A stretch of DNA of 64,000 bases from Deltaproteobacteria bacterium (GCA_024280335.1 JAJRQI010000061.1:98465-162464), one strand, 5' to 3'. Shown: positions 40,656-51,112, numbered from the stretch's first letter. Translations and numbers: made by a program. The notes: generated by a model not told the origin, from the letters alone.

Positions 40656-42878
40656 ATGGCATCTAAGATTATCTGGTCAGAAATTGATGAAGCACCGGCA
40701 TTAGCAACCTATGCTTTGCTGCCGATCGTACAGGCGTTCTGCAAAGGGACCGGTGTTGAGGTTGAGACTCTGGACATTTCCCTGTCCGGTCGTATCATTG
40801 CAAACTTTCCAGAGAAACTGGCTGAAGAGCAGAAAATTGCTGACTATCTGTCGCAACTAGGAGATCTGGTCAAAACTGCCGAAGCAAACGTTATCAAGCT
40901 GCCGAATATCAGCGCTTCGGTTCCGCAGCTGCAAGAAGCAATCGCTGAGCTGCAGGAGAAGGGCTACGATATTCCCAGCTACCCGGAAGAAGCCACCACT
41001 GACGCAGAAAAAGAGCTGCAGGCCCGTTTTGCCAAGTGTCTTGGTTCTGCAGTCAATCCGGTTCTGCGTGAAGGTAACTCTGATCGCCGTGCTGCTGCTG
41101 CGGTCAAGGCATTTGCGCAGAAGAACCCGCACCGAATGATGCAGGATTGGCCGGAAGTTTCCCAGTGCCGCGTTGCACACATGGATGCCGGTGATTTCTA
41201 CGAGACCGAAAAGTCGGTCACCTTGGACAAGGCCGATACCGTCAAGATCCAGTTTGTTGATGCTGCCGGTAACGTTAGCCTGATGAAAGACGGTCTGGCG
41301 CTGCTCGAAGGTGAAGTGCTCGACAGTTCGGTGATGAAGGTCGCTGCTCTGCGTGAGTTTTACGCCGCGACCATCAAGGAAGCCAAAGAGAAGGGCGTGT
41401 TGCTCTCCCTGCACCTGAAGGCGACCATGATGAAAATTTCCGATCCGATCATGTTCGGTCACTGCGTATCGGTTTACTTTGCCGCTGCCCTTGACAAGCA
41501 TGCCGACACCCTGAAGTCGATCGGCGCCAACGTCAACTTCGGCCTCGGTGATGTGCTGACCAAGCTCGATAAGCTTCCGGCTGACAAAAAGGCCGAAATC
41601 GAAGCTGATATCAACGCCTGCTACGCAGCTATGCCGGCACTGGCGATGGTCGACTCGCGCAAGAACATCACCAACCTGCATGTTCCGAACGATGTCATCG
41701 TGGATGCCTCGATGCCGAATGTGGTGCGTGACGGTGGTCGGATGTGGAACCTGCAAGATAAGTTGCAGGACACCATCGCCATGGTCCCCGATCGCTGCTA
41801 TGCAACCATCTATCGCGAGATCGTCGAAGACGCCAAGCGTAACGGTCAGTTCAACCCGGCCACCATGGGCAGTGTCGCCAATGTCGGTCTGATGGCGCAG
41901 AAAGCTGAAGAATACGGTTCCCACGACAAGACCTTCGAGGCCCCGTCTACCGGTAAGTTCCAGGTTGTTAGCGCTGCCGGTACCGTTCTGCTTGAGCAGC
42001 CGGTCGATACCGGTGACATCTTCCGTTCCAGTCAGGCCAAAGACATTCCGATCAAGGACTGGGTCAAGCTGGCCGTTAATCGCGCCAAGGTTTCCGGTGA
42101 GCCGACAATCTTCTGGCTTGATGAGAACCGCGGTCACGATGCTGAAATTATCAAAAAGGTCAACAAGTACCTGCCTGAGTTTGACACTGCCGGTCTTGAT
42201 ATCCGCATCATGCACCCGGTTGACGCCATGAATTTCTCCCTCGAGCGAGTGCGCAAGGGCGAGAATACCATCTCGGTGACCGGTAACGTCCTGCGCGATT
42301 ACCTGACCGACCTGTTCCCGATCCTCGAACTGGGTACTAGCGCCCGGATGCTCTCTATCGTGCCTTTGCTGGCTGGCGGCGGCCTGTTTGAAACCGGTGC
42401 TGGTGGTGCTGCTCCGAAGCATGTTCAGCAGTTCCTCAAGGAAGGCCACATCCGCTGGGATTCCCTCGGTGAGTACTGTGCTCTGGTTCCGTCCCTGGAA
42501 CTTTGCGCAACCAACGACAACAATCCCAAGGCGACCATTCTGGCTGAAACTCTGGATGCTGGTATTAGCGGTTATCTTGAAAACCAAAAGCTGCCTTCTC
42601 GTAAGGTGGGCGAGATCGACAATCGCGGCAGCAGCTTCTATCTGGCTCTCTACTGGGCACAAGCTCTCGCCGCGCAGGACAAGGATGCTGCCATGAAGGC
42701 CCGTTTTGCCGAGGTTGCTGCAGAGCTTGAGAAGAATGTTGACAAGATTGATGCTGAGCTGATCGCCGCACAGGGTGAGCCGGTTGATGTCGGCGGTTAC
42801 TTCCGTCCCGATCCGGTCATTGCAGGCAAGGCCATGCGTCCGAGTGCAACTCTGAATGCGATTATTGACGCCATGTAA
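40656..42878 (+). CDS. icd: Isocitrate dehydrogenase, NADP-dependent, monomeric
   Basis: A 740-residue single-chain enzyme that oxidises isocitrate to 2-oxoglutarate, making NADPH. The length and sequence ([53 protein letters not shown]) belong to the monomeric IDH-II class, unrelated in size to the 400-residue homodimers. AAGGAGAG precedes the ATG by 6 nt. Downstream are mdh and korDABC, an arrangement known from Geobacter sulfurreducens. A strong terminator separates it from mdh, so expression is shared through matching operators and not by read-through. Confidence 0.97.
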   Translation: MASKIIWSEIDEAPALATYALLPIVQAFCKGTGVEVETLDISLSGRIIANFPEKLAEEQKIADYLSQLGDLVKTAEANVIKLPNISASVPQLQEAIAELQEKGYDIPSYPEEATTDAEKELQARFAKCLGSAVNPVLREGNSDRRAAAAVKAFAQKNPHRMMQDWPEVSQCRVAHMDAGDFYETEKSVTLDKADTVKIQFVDAAGNVSLMKDGLALLEGEVLDSSVMKVAALREFYAATIKEAKEKGVLLSLHLKATMMKISDPIMFGHCVSVYFAAALDKHADTLKSIGANVNFGLGDVLTKLDKLPADKKAEIEADINACYAAMPALAMVDSRKNITNLHVPNDVIVDASMPNVVRDGGRMWNLQDKLQDTIAMVPDRCYATIYREIVEDAKRNGQFNPATMGSVANVGLMAQKAEEYGSHDKTFEAPSTGKFQVVSAAGTVLLEQPVDTGDIFRSSQAKDIPIKDWVKLAVNRAKVSGEPTIFWLDENRGHDAEIIKKVNKYLPEFDTAGLDIRIMHPVDAMNFSLERVRKGENTISVTGNVLRDYLTDLFPILELGTSARMLSIVPLLAGGGLFETGAGGAAPKHVQQFLKEGHIRWDSLGEYCALVPSLELCATNDNNPKATILAETLDAGISGYLENQKLPSRKVGEIDNRGSSFYLALYWAQALAAQDKDAAMKARFAEVAAELEKNVDKIDAELIAAQGEPVDVGGYFRPDPVIAGKAMRPSATLNAIIDAM

Positions 42879-42940
42879 AGTAGCGTGATCAGTCTTGGGC
42901 CAGGGTGATTTTTCCTTTTTGGCTGCTACTAATCAACAGG

Positions 42941-42989
42941 TTTCAAGCACAAAAAAACCCGTCTTTTGGCGGGTTTTTTTGTGCTTGAA
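42941..42989. terminator. Strong bidirectional terminator after icd
   Basis: TTTCAAGCACAAAAAAACCC and its complement form a stem of about 20 bp with a TCTTTT loop, with A-run and T-run within the arms. It isolates icd from mdh. Confidence 0.92.
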
Positions 42990-43040
42990 ACGGCGAAATC
43001 GGTCACATCAAGATAAAATTACTTCAAAGCGCAAAGTCCC

Positions 43041-43074
43041 TTGACAGTCAAAATATGTTTGTATACTGTATACA
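43041..43074 (+). promoter_or_regulatory. mdh promoter with TGTATACTGTATACA operator
   Basis: TTGACA (43041-43046), a 15-nt spacer, then TATACT (43062-43067) inside the same perfect palindrome TGTATACTGTATACA (43060-43074) that overlaps the icd promoter. 32 of 34 bases are identical to the icd site. Confidence 0.72.
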
Positions 43075-43153
43075 CCGAAATTGGATTTAATGATTTACAG
43101 TCAAACATAGTTATATCCAAGCCTGCCATTTGCGGTTGGCGAATTAATCTTAA

Positions 43154-44122
<969 letters not shown>

Positions 44123-44143
44123 ATCTGGTCGTTGGTTTATTGC

Positions 44144-44175
44144 AGAAGGGCAGCCATTGGCTGCCCTTCTTGTTT
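44144..44175 (+). terminator. Terminator after mdh
   Basis: AGAAGGGCAGCC and GGCTGCCCTTCT pair perfectly around a 3-nt loop, followed by TGTTT. Confidence 0.85.
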
Positions 44176-44266
44176 AAGTAGAGTATTTGCAAGTTCGAAT
44201 GAAGGAACACTGTTTTTCCTCTGATTCATCAGTGAGAAGCAAACCGTCAGGATGGGTTCGGCCTGC

Positions 44267-44311
44267 TGTATACAAGTTTTTGTTGGCGTGAAGCCGCCGC
44301 TTGTGTTAGGA
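44267..44311 (+). promoter_or_regulatory. Candidate kor promoter with TGTATACA half-site
   Basis: TGTATACA (44267-44274), the core half of the icd/mdh operator, lies upstream of TTGGCG (44283-44288) and TTAGGA (44306-44311), 17 nt apart. The second half of the palindrome is missing here and the -35/-10 match is only moderate. Confidence 0.35.
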
Positions 44312-44371
44312 TTCCGCCGCTTTGGTCAGGCTGCCTTCGGCAGTAATTACGAATAAAGGAGAAAGACGCTC

Positions 44372-44566
44372 ATGAGCGCGAAAGCGGAAATCGAGATCAT
44401 CGAAAGATACTGCAAAGGGTGCAGCATCTGTGTAGAGTTCTGCCCCACTAAAGTTTTGGAGATGGACGCATTTGTCGTCAAGGTCGCCAACGCTGATGCA
44501 TGTATTGCCTGTAATCAGTGTGAACTGCGCTGTCCTGACTTCGCCATCAAAGTACACAAGCTGTAA
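44372..44566 (+). CDS. korD: 2-oxoglutarate:ferredoxin oxidoreductase, ferredoxin subunit
   Basis: A 64-residue subunit with two [4Fe-4S] motifs, CKGCSICVEFCP near residue 15 and CIACNQCELRCPD near 46. It carries electrons from the catalytic core to free ferredoxin. AAAGGAGAAAG precedes the ATG by 6 nt. It is first in korDABC, with 20 nt to korA. Confidence 0.93.
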   Translation: MSAKAEIEIIERYCKGCSICVEFCPTKVLEMDAFVVKVANADACIACNQCELRCPDFAIKVHKL

Positions 44567-44586
44567 AAGCTATAGGAGGTCGTTTC

Positions 44587-45720
44587 GTGGCTAAAAAAGT
44601 AGCTCTTTTACAGGGGAACACCGCATGCGCTTACGGCGCACTCTATGCCGGATGTAATTTTTTCGGCGGTTACCCCATCACGCCGTCTACCGAAGTTGCG
44701 GAGGTTCTGTCTGAAGAACTGCCAAAAATCGGTGGCAAGTTTATTCAGATGGAAGACGAAATTGGTGCTATGGCATCAGTTATCGGTGCTTCCCTTACCG
44801 GTCAGAAAGCTTTGACCGCAACATCCGGTCCAGGTGTCTCTCTGAAACAGGAGTTGATCGGCTATGCCTGCATCGCCGAAACTCCCTGCGTCATTATCAA
44901 TGTTATGCGTGGCGGTCCCTCGACCGGTATGCCGACCGGTCCGGGTCAGTCTGATGTGCAGCAGGCAAAGTGGGGGACCCACGGTGACCATCCGGTCATC
45001 GCTCTGGTGCCTGCTTCTTGTCAGGAGATCTTCAGTGAGACGGTCCGTGCTTTTAATCTGGCCGAAAAATATCGCATGCCGGTTCAGGTTCTCTATGATG
45101 AGATCGTCGGGCACATGCGCGAGCGGATCGAGTTCCCCGAGCCGGGCGAACTGGAAGTTATCGATCGGGAAGCACCCAGCTGTTCTCCGGAAGACTACAA
45201 GCCGTTCGATCCGAGCAACGGTGACGTTCCGCCGTTGGCTGCTTTCGGTTCCGAGTACCGTTTTCATGTTACCGGACTGAACAAGGCTGCTGACGGTTTC
45301 CCGACCACCAAGGCTGAGCTGGTCGATGCCGAACAGCGTCGTCAGTTGCGTAAAATCGATGCCAATATCGCGGATATCGAGAGTTACGAGGAGTACCAGA
45401 CCGATGATGCCGAGGTCGTGATCTTCGCTTACGGTTCGACTTCCCGTTCCGCCCGTTATGCCGTTAACGAACTGCGCAAAGAAGGGGTCAAGGCTGGTTT
45501 GTTCCGCCCGATTACCCTGTGGCCGTTCCCCGAGAAGCGAGTTGCCGAACTGGCACAGCAGGCCAAGGCGATTATCGTTCCGGAATTGAACCTCGGTCAA
45601 ATGAACCTTGAGGTCGAGCGCGTTGCAAAAGGCGCCTGTGAGATTATCGGTATCCATCGGGTTGACGGTGAGCCGATAAATCCTGGCCAGATCATGGCTC
45701 AGGTTAAGGAGGTTGTGTAA
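44587..45720 (+). CDS. korA: 2-oxoglutarate:ferredoxin oxidoreductase, alpha subunit
   Basis: A 377-residue subunit of the thiamine-dependent enzyme that converts 2-oxoglutarate to succinyl-CoA with reduced ferredoxin. It has GCNFFGGYPITPSTEVAEVL, MEDEIGAMASVIGASLTGQK and TSGPGVSLKQELIGYA, the pyrimidine-binding side of the TPP site, and a transketolase C-terminal-like end (RPITLWPFPEKRVAELA). GTG start at 44587 has AGGAGG 6 nt upstream. It overlaps korB by one base (TAATG). Compared with pyruvate and branched-chain enzymes, the four-gene D-A-B-C order and neighbours favour 2-oxoglutarate. Confidence 0.93.
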   Translation: MAKKVALLQGNTACAYGALYAGCNFFGGYPITPSTEVAEVLSEELPKIGGKFIQMEDEIGAMASVIGASLTGQKALTATSGPGVSLKQELIGYACIAETPCVIINVMRGGPSTGMPTGPGQSDVQQAKWGTHGDHPVIALVPASCQEIFSETVRAFNLAEKYRMPVQVLYDEIVGHMRERIEFPEPGELEVIDREAPSCSPEDYKPFDPSNGDVPPLAAFGSEYRFHVTGLNKAADGFPTTKAELVDAEQRRQLRKIDANIADIESYEEYQTDDAEVVIFAYGSTSRSARYAVNELRKEGVKAGLFRPITLWPFPEKRVAELAQQAKAIIVPELNLGQMNLEVERVAKGACEIIGIHRVDGEPINPGQIMAQVKEVV

Positions 45721-46535
45721 TGGCTTACGATTACGAAAAGCATATTCGCGCCGGCAAGCTGCCGCATATCTGGTGTCCGGGGTGTGGTCACGGGATTGCC
45801 ATGAAGGGTCTGATCCGTGCTCTGGATACCTGTGGTCTGGAAAAGAATAACACTGCGATCGTTTCCGGTATCGGCTGTGCCAGTCGGCTGCCCGGTTACA
45901 TGGATTATAACACCCTGCACACCGCTCACGGTCGTGCCGCAGCTTTTGCTACCGGTGTCAAGATGTCCAAGCCGGAGATGAATGTGATTGTTGTCGGCGG
46001 CGACGGTGACGGAACTGCTATCGGCGGAAACCACTTTATTCATGCCTGTCGTCGAAACATCGACATGACTTATGTCATCCTCAATAACTACATCTACGGC
46101 ATGACCGGTGGACAGTTCTCACCCTGCACCCCGACCGGACACAAGGCTTCGACTACGGTTTACGGCAACCCTGATCCGATTTTCGATATCAGCAAGTTGG
46201 CAATCGGTGCCGGTGCAACCTTTGTTGCCCGGACAACCGCATTCCACGCGACCCAGATCGACAAGCTGATTGCTGAAGGAATCAAGCATAAAGGGATGGC
46301 GATCATCGAGGTCCTTGACGATTGTCCGACGACCTATGGCCGTCGTAACAAGTTCCGTAGCGTCGTTGATATGATGAAGCGCCTGAAAGAAATCGCTGTT
46401 CCGGTTGCCGCTGCTTCCAAGATGACCGCAGAGCAGCTCGAAGGCAAGGTTTTGACCGGCGTTCTCTATAAAGAAGACAAGCCTGAGTACACGGAACAGT
46501 ATGCCCAGGTTATCGAGCGCGCCAAAGGCGCCTGA
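45720..46535 (+). CDS. korB: 2-oxoglutarate:ferredoxin oxidoreductase, beta subunit
   Basis: A 271-residue TPP-binding subunit. N-terminal WCPGCGHGIAMKGLIRALD gives two cluster cysteines; the TPP/Mg motif GDGDGTAIGGNHFIHACRRN is followed by ILNNYIYGMTGGQFSPC. It completes the active site with KorA. 22 nt separate it from korC. Confidence 0.95.
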   Translation: MAYDYEKHIRAGKLPHIWCPGCGHGIAMKGLIRALDTCGLEKNNTAIVSGIGCASRLPGYMDYNTLHTAHGRAAAFATGVKMSKPEMNVIVVGGDGDGTAIGGNHFIHACRRNIDMTYVILNNYIYGMTGGQFSPCTPTGHKASTTVYGNPDPIFDISKLAIGAGATFVARTTAFHATQIDKLIAEGIKHKGMAIIEVLDDCPTTYGRRNKFRSVVDMMKRLKEIAVPVAAASKMTAEQLEGKVLTGVLYKEDKPEYTEQYAQVIERAKGA

Positions 46536-46557
46536 TCCCACTAAGGAGACTTGAATC

Positions 46558-47112
46558 ATGGCTGATAGATATGAAATTCGATTTTCCGGTGCTGGTGGTC
46601 AGGGTCTGATCACCGCCGGAATAATTCTTGCTGAAGCTGCCTCGATCATTGATGGCAAGCACGCTGTTCAATCGCAGAGCTACGGCCCCGAGGCTCGTGG
46701 CGGTGCCTCCAAGTCGGAGGTTATTATCTCTGACGAACCGATCGATTACCCCAAGGCAACCATCGTTGATGCTTGCTTGGCAATGACCCAGGAAGCTACC
46801 GACAAGTATGCTAACGGCATCAAGGACGGCGGTCTGCTGCTGATCGATTCTGATTTCGTCAAGCAGGTTCCGGAAGGTAACTTCAAGGTCGTGCGTATTC
46901 CGATTATGCGGACTGCTAAAGAGGACATCGGTCGCGAGATCGTTGCCAATGTGGTCGCGCTTGGGGCGATGATTGCCTTGACCGACGTGGTTTCGCGCGA
47001 ATCCGGTGAGAAGGCGGTTCTGGCCAAGGTGCCGGAAGCCTTCATCGATCTGAATAAAAAAGCTTATAGTGTCGGTTTCGAAAAAGTACAAGAATATTTG
47101 GCTGCTCAGTAA
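46558..47112 (+). CDS. korC: 2-oxoglutarate:ferredoxin oxidoreductase, gamma subunit
   Basis: A 184-residue subunit with the family signature IRFSGAGGQGLITAGIILAE and SYGPEARGGASKSEVIISDE. It forms the gamma domain that clamps CoA access in related enzymes. AAGGAG lies upstream of the ATG at 46558. Last gene of korDABC, followed by a terminator. Confidence 0.95.
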   Translation: MADRYEIRFSGAGGQGLITAGIILAEAASIIDGKHAVQSQSYGPEARGGASKSEVIISDEPIDYPKATIVDACLAMTQEATDKYANGIKDGGLLLIDSDFVKQVPEGNFKVVRIPIMRTAKEDIGREIVANVVALGAMIALTDVVSRESGEKAVLAKVPEAFIDLNKKAYSVGFEKVQEYLAAQ

Positions 47113-47129
47113 GCCGCTTTATTAGTTTG

Positions 47130-47175
47130 AAAATAAAAAGGCTCGGTGTATATTCACCGGGCCTTTTTATTTTCA
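47130..47175. terminator. Terminator after korC
   Basis: AAAATAAAAAGGC, CGGTG, a short loop, CACCG and GCCTTTTTATTTT form a long stem with one mismatch. It ends korDABC; the same sequence is the 5' region of the FKBP gene. Confidence 0.88.
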
Positions 47176-47199
47176 AAAACCTGATTAGAGGAGTAGAAC

Positions 47200-47886
47200 A
47201 TGAAAAAAATGACCGTTCTGTTGATGTTGTTGATCCTGCTGTCGACAATTGCCTATGCTGAAGGTGATTTCAAGTCGGACAACGAAAAACTGGGTTACGC
47301 GATCGGGATGAATATCGGCATCAACATGAAGCGCCAAGCTGTTGAGGTCGATGCAGAGCAACTTGCTGCCGGTTTGAAAGCGGCATTTATGGGGGTTGAA
47401 ACGCTTCTGAGTGAAGCGGAGATGGGGCAGATCCTGACCGCCTATCAGCAAGAAATGCAGGAAAAGCAGAAGGCCGACATGGCAGTAGCTGCAGAAGCAA
47501 ATACAAAAAAAGCAGAGGAATTCCTGGCCGATAATGGTAAACAGGATGGGGTTGTGACCCTGGCCAGCGGCCTGCAGTACAAGGTGCTGACCAGTGGTGA
47601 GGGTGTCTCACCTAAAGCTGAGTCGAAAGTTCAGGTCCATTACCGCGGTACGCTGATTGATGGTACGGAATTTGACAGTTCCTACAAGCGTGGCACACCG
47701 GCAAGTTTTCCGGTTAATGGCGTGATCCGCGGTTGGACCGAGGCGTTGCAGCTGATGAAAGAGGGGGATAAGTGGCAACTGGCGATCCCGGCACAACTGG
47801 CCTACGGCGATCGCGGTGCGCCGCCAGTGATCCCGCCAAATGCGGCTTTGGTCTTTGAGGTTGAACTCTTGAAGGTTCTGCCGTAA
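47200..47886 (+). CDS. FKBP-type peptidyl-prolyl isomerase, exported
   Basis: A 228-residue Mip/FkpA-like foldase. A signal peptide (MKKMTVLLMLLILLSTIAYA) is followed by the helical dimerisation domain (residues 22-95, KLGYAIGMNIGINMKRQ), and a C-terminal FKBP domain with VQVHYRGTLIDGTEFDSSYK, GVIRGWTEALQLMKEGDKW and IPAQLAYGDRGAPPVIPPNA, the active-site residues. It helps fold envelope proteins in the periplasm or at the outer membrane. Single gene between terminators. Confidence 0.94.
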   Translation: MKKMTVLLMLLILLSTIAYAEGDFKSDNEKLGYAIGMNIGINMKRQAVEVDAEQLAAGLKAAFMGVETLLSEAEMGQILTAYQQEMQEKQKADMAVAAEANTKKAEEFLADNGKQDGVVTLASGLQYKVLTSGEGVSPKAESKVQVHYRGTLIDGTEFDSSYKRGTPASFPVNGVIRGWTEALQLMKEGDKWQLAIPAQLAYGDRGAPPVIPPNAALVFEVELLKVLP

Positions 47887-47905
47887 CCCACTGCCATATA
47901 CAGTT

Positions 47906-48103
47906 TTATGCCGCCCTGTCGAAGACCCTTCGACAGGGCTTTTTACTGTGCATCGGCTGAATGGCAGTCATCAACTGCTTTGTTTTTGTCGATGCGTCAG
48001 GATCTGCCTTGGAACGCGAGCGATTATTCTCCCGAGTCTCCTTCGGCAGCAGCTGGCTGAAAATAATCAGGGCAATACAGCTAAGCATTAAAAATTCAAA
48101 CAT
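47906..48103 (-). CDS. Small single-span membrane protein
   Basis: A 65-residue protein: MFEFLMLSCIALIIFSQLLP forms one hydrophobic helix, then a basic, Ser/Thr/Lys-rich tail. The ATG at 48103 has a very strong GAGGAGGAGAG upstream. Its last ten codons are the complement of the FKBP gene's terminator hairpin. A palindromic operator candidate lies 45 nt before the start (48148). No known family; the strong binding site and the operator support a real gene. Confidence 0.6.
   Translation of the reverse strand: MFEFLMLSCIALIIFSQLLPKETRENNRSRSKADPDASTKTKQLMTAIQPMHSKKPCRRVFDRAA
47913..47945 (+). terminator. Terminator after the FKBP gene
   Basis: GCCCTGTCGAA and TTCGACAGGGC pair perfectly across a 5-nt loop and are followed by TTTTT. 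It overlaps the 3' end of the convergent small membrane protein gene. Confidence 0.9.
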
Positions 48104-48133
48104 AGGCTCTCCTCCTCGTTGTCAGTAAAATCA

Positions 48134-48166
48134 GCATGACATGCTAGTGTGACAATAAATGTCACA
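48134..48166 (-). promoter_or_regulatory. Two adjacent palindromes upstream of the small membrane protein
   Basis: TGTGACA-ATAAA-TGTCACA (48148-48166) is a perfect palindrome with 7-bp arms, and GCATGACATGC (48134-48144) is a perfect 11-bp palindrome next to it, both in the presumed promoter region of the gene at 47906-48103. The first resembles CRP/FNR-superfamily sites (TGTGA...TCACA) but the spacing is 9, not 6. Confidence 0.45.
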
Positions 48167-48240
48167 GTCGTTCGCGTTATCTCGGTTTTGCCGCAGAAAA
48201 CAGCCTTGTTTTACTGTTGAAATGAAAAGGTGAAATGCTG

Positions 48241-48406
48241 CTAGGAGCCTGTCCGAGAATATATGACCGGCTGCAAATCCAGCTGTTTGGCCCATATTTC
48301 AGCTCCTTTTCGGCCCATAGCTACGGCTATGAGCTCTCAAATGAGCCAAAATCTGTTCTCAAACTTCTGGATTTTCGCTTCGGCCCATATTCTCGGACGG
48401 GCTCCT
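48241..48406. mobile_element. 166-bp MITE, CTAGGAGNCTGTCCGAG ends (copy 2)
   Basis: About nine bases in ten identical to 36048-36216, in the same orientation. Left end CTAGGAGCCTGTCCGAGAAT; right end ATTCTCGGACGGGCTCCT, a slightly decayed inverted repeat. It ends 10 bases before the -35 box of acnB. Confidence 0.85.
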
Positions 48407-48415
48407 GATGGATGA

Positions 48416-48450
48416 TTGACAGAAGCGCGGTGAATCGTATACAGTATGCA
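48416..48450 (+). promoter_or_regulatory. acnB promoter with operator-like palindrome
   Basis: TTGACA (48416-48421) and TATACA (48438-48443) are 16 nt apart. The -10 lies in CGTATACAGTATGCA (48436-48450), which matches the icd/mdh operator (its reverse complement TGTATACAGTATACA) at 13 of 15 positions. Confidence 0.6.
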
Positions 48451-48541
48451 ATATTTTTCTCCGTAGAACAGTGGAGAAAACGGTGCTGAAAACGAATCTA
48501 TCATGCGGCAGAGGCTGCAAACCTGATACTGGAGGAGAGAG

Positions 48542-51073
48542 ATGATTGATCTATATCTGAAACATGAAGAAGAACGGAATGCTCAAGGAATTCCGGCTCT
48601 GCCGTTGAATCCGGAGCAGACTGCGGGGCTCTGCGAACTGCTGCAGAATCCACCGGCTGATAAGCATGATTTCCTGCTCAGCCTGCTCACCGAGCGCATT
48701 TCGCCGGGGGTCGATCCGGCAGCAGAAGTCAAGGCCGCATTTTTGGCCGAAATCCTGACCGGTGCCAAAAATTCACCCTTGATCAATAAGGTCAAGGCGG
48801 TGCAAATTCTTGGGACCATGATCGGCGGTTATAATGTTCAACCGCTGATTGCCGCTCTGTCCGATGTTGAACTGGCTGACGAAGCGGCCTGCGCCCTGTC
48901 CGGCATGACCTATATTTATGATGCCGCCGCACAGGTGATTGAACTTTCCAAGGACAACGCAGCGGCCAGAAAAGTCGTCGAAAGCTGGGCGAACGCCGAG
49001 TGGTTCACCAAAAAAACCGGAGTCCCTGAAACGATCACTGTCAAGGTGTTCAAGGTTGAAGGTGAAATCAACACCGATGATTTCTCCCCGGCCGGTGATG
49101 CCTGGAGTCGCCCGGATATCCCGCTGCATGCTCTGGCTATGGGGAAGACCCGCTTCCCCGGTGGTATCCAGGAGATCGTCAAGTGGCGCGAGGCAGGGCA
49201 TCAGGTGGCTTTTGTCGGTGACGTTGTCGGCACCGGTTCTTCCCGCAAATCCGCTTGCAACAGTGTGCTCTGGTATATCGGCGATGATATCCCCTGCGTA
49301 CCGAACAAGCGTCGCGGTGGTGTGATCATCGGCGGCGTTATTGCGCCGATCTTCTTCAATACCGCCCAGGATTCCGGTGCTTTGCCGCTACGCATGGATG
49401 TCGCCAAGCTGAACATGGGTGATGTGATCACCATCAACACCCTGAAGGGTGAAGTGACCAATGAAGCGGGTGAGGTGGTTACCACCTTCGCAATCAAACC
49501 GAACACGGTTCCCGATGAATTCCGTGGTGGTGGTCGGATTCCGTTGATCATCGGCCGCAGCGTGACCGATCAGGCACGTGAAGCTCTGGGGATGGGTGAG
49601 ATTGATCTTTTTGCCCAACCGGAAAATCCGACGCCGAAAGCGGGTCAGGGTTACACCCAGGCGCAGAAGATGGTCGGCCGTGCTTGTGGCGTTGAAGGCA
49701 TCCTCGCCGGGACTGCTTGCGAGCCGATCATGACCACGGTCGGTTCTCAGGATACCACCGGTCCGATGACCGCCGATGAATTGAAAGAGCTGGCTTGTCT
49801 GAAGTTCCAGTCACCGATGTTCATGCAGTCCTTCTGTCACACTGCCGCATATCCGAAACCGGCTGACGTCAAGATGCACGCCACCCTGCCGAAGTTCATC
49901 GCTGATCGTGAAGGTGTTGCCCTGCGTCCGGGAGATGGTGTTATTCACAGCTGGTTAAACCGTCTGCTGGTTCCTGACACTGTCGGTACTGGTGGTGACT
50001 CGCACACCCGTTTTCCGATCGGCATCAGTTTTCCGGCCGGATCCGGTCTGGTCGCCTTCGGTGGCGCGCTCGGTTTTATGCCACTCGATATGCCTGAATC
50101 GGTACTGGTACGCTTCAAGGGTGAACTCAACGAAGGGATCACCCTGCGTGATGCCGTCAATGCCATCCCCTACTACGCCATCCAGCAGGGTCATCTGACC
50201 GTACCGAAGAAGAACAAGGTTAATATTTTCAATGGCCGTATCCTCGAGATGGAAGGACTTCCGGATCTTTCGGTGGAGCAGGCGTTTGAACTGACCGACG
50301 CGGCTGCTGAACGTTCTGCCGCTGCCGGTTGTATCCAGTTGTCCGAAGAGAGTGTCTGTACTTATCTGCGTTCGAACGTTGCGCTGATGAAGAAGATGAT
50401 CGAAGAGGGTTATCAGCATCCGGATACGTTGGCCAAGCGGATTGAAGCAGTAGAGGAGTGGCTGAAGAACCCGAAACTGCTTAAGGCTGATGCTGACGCA
50501 GAGTATGCTGCGGTTATCGAGATCGATCTGGCTGCTATCACCGAGCCGATTCTCGCCTGCCCGAACGACCCGGATGATGTCAAGCTGCTCTCCGAGATTC
50601 AGGGCACCCCGATTCAGGATGTCTTCCTCGGTTCCTGCATGACCAATATCGGACACTTCCGCGCCGCTGCTGAAATCTGGCGCGGTGAAAAGTTTAACCC
50701 GAACGTGCGGACCTGGATCTGCCCGCCGACCCGCATGGATCAGGTCAAGCTTAAGGAAGAGGCAATCTTCTCGGTCTATAGTGCCATGGGCGCGCGGCTT
50801 GAGATTGCTGGTTGTTCGCTGTGTATGGGGAATCAGGCTCGGGTTCCGGACGGCGTGAATATGTTTTCGACCAGCACCCGTAACTTCGATGACCGGATCG
50901 GAAACGGTGCCAAGGTCTATCTCGGCAGCGCCGAACTGGGTGCAGTGACCAGCACTCTCGGCAAATTGCCGACCCCGGCCGAGTATCTGGCGGTCTACAA
51001 AGAGAAGGTCGCACCCAAGGCCGAGACCATCTACCAGTACCTGCAGTTTGATGAGATGGACGGCTACCAGTAA
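48542..51073 (+). CDS. acnB: Aconitate hydratase B
   Basis: An 843-residue [4Fe-4S] enzyme that isomerises citrate to isocitrate. It has the AcnB domain order: a HEAT-like N-terminal domain (1-160), the swivelling domain (INTDDFSPAGDAWSRPDIPL, GTGSSRKSACNS), then the cluster domains with TGGDSHTRFPIGISFPAGSG and the cysteine segments GSCMTNIGHFR and AGCSLCMGNQARV. AcnA and IRP-type enzymes have the swivel at the other end. GGAGGAGAG precedes the ATG. Its promoter carries the operator seen at icd and mdh, extending the cycle's control to the step before Icd. Confidence 0.97.
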   Translation: MIDLYLKHEEERNAQGIPALPLNPEQTAGLCELLQNPPADKHDFLLSLLTERISPGVDPAAEVKAAFLAEILTGAKNSPLINKVKAVQILGTMIGGYNVQPLIAALSDVELADEAACALSGMTYIYDAAAQVIELSKDNAAARKVVESWANAEWFTKKTGVPETITVKVFKVEGEINTDDFSPAGDAWSRPDIPLHALAMGKTRFPGGIQEIVKWREAGHQVAFVGDVVGTGSSRKSACNSVLWYIGDDIPCVPNKRRGGVIIGGVIAPIFFNTAQDSGALPLRMDVAKLNMGDVITINTLKGEVTNEAGEVVTTFAIKPNTVPDEFRGGGRIPLIIGRSVTDQAREALGMGEIDLFAQPENPTPKAGQGYTQAQKMVGRACGVEGILAGTACEPIMTTVGSQDTTGPMTADELKELACLKFQSPMFMQSFCHTAAYPKPADVKMHATLPKFIADREGVALRPGDGVIHSWLNRLLVPDTVGTGGDSHTRFPIGISFPAGSGLVAFGGALGFMPLDMPESVLVRFKGELNEGITLRDAVNAIPYYAIQQGHLTVPKKNKVNIFNGRILEMEGLPDLSVEQAFELTDAAAERSAAAGCIQLSEESVCTYLRSNVALMKKMIEEGYQHPDTLAKRIEAVEEWLKNPKLLKADADAEYAAVIEIDLAAITEPILACPNDPDDVKLLSEIQGTPIQDVFLGSCMTNIGHFRAAAEIWRGEKFNPNVRTWICPPTRMDQVKLKEEAIFSVYSAMGARLEIAGCSLCMGNQARVPDGVNMFSTSTRNFDDRIGNGAKVYLGSAELGAVTSTLGKLPTPAEYLAVYKEKVAPKAETIYQYLQFDEMDGYQ

Positions 51074-51112
51074 GTCGTAGGTCGCGGATTTTTAAAATCT
51101 TGATTAGAAAGC

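Noticed and set aside
40656..42878. Long minus-strand frame of 601 codons inside icd
   Set aside because: It is the antisense shadow of a GC-skewed, strongly biased gene; monomeric IDH is unmistakable on the plus strand.
44331..44345. Small hairpin CTGCC-TTC-GGCAG in the kor leader as a riboswitch or attenuator
   Set aside because: Only a 5-bp stem, no alternative pairing or T-run; not enough to call a regulatory RNA.
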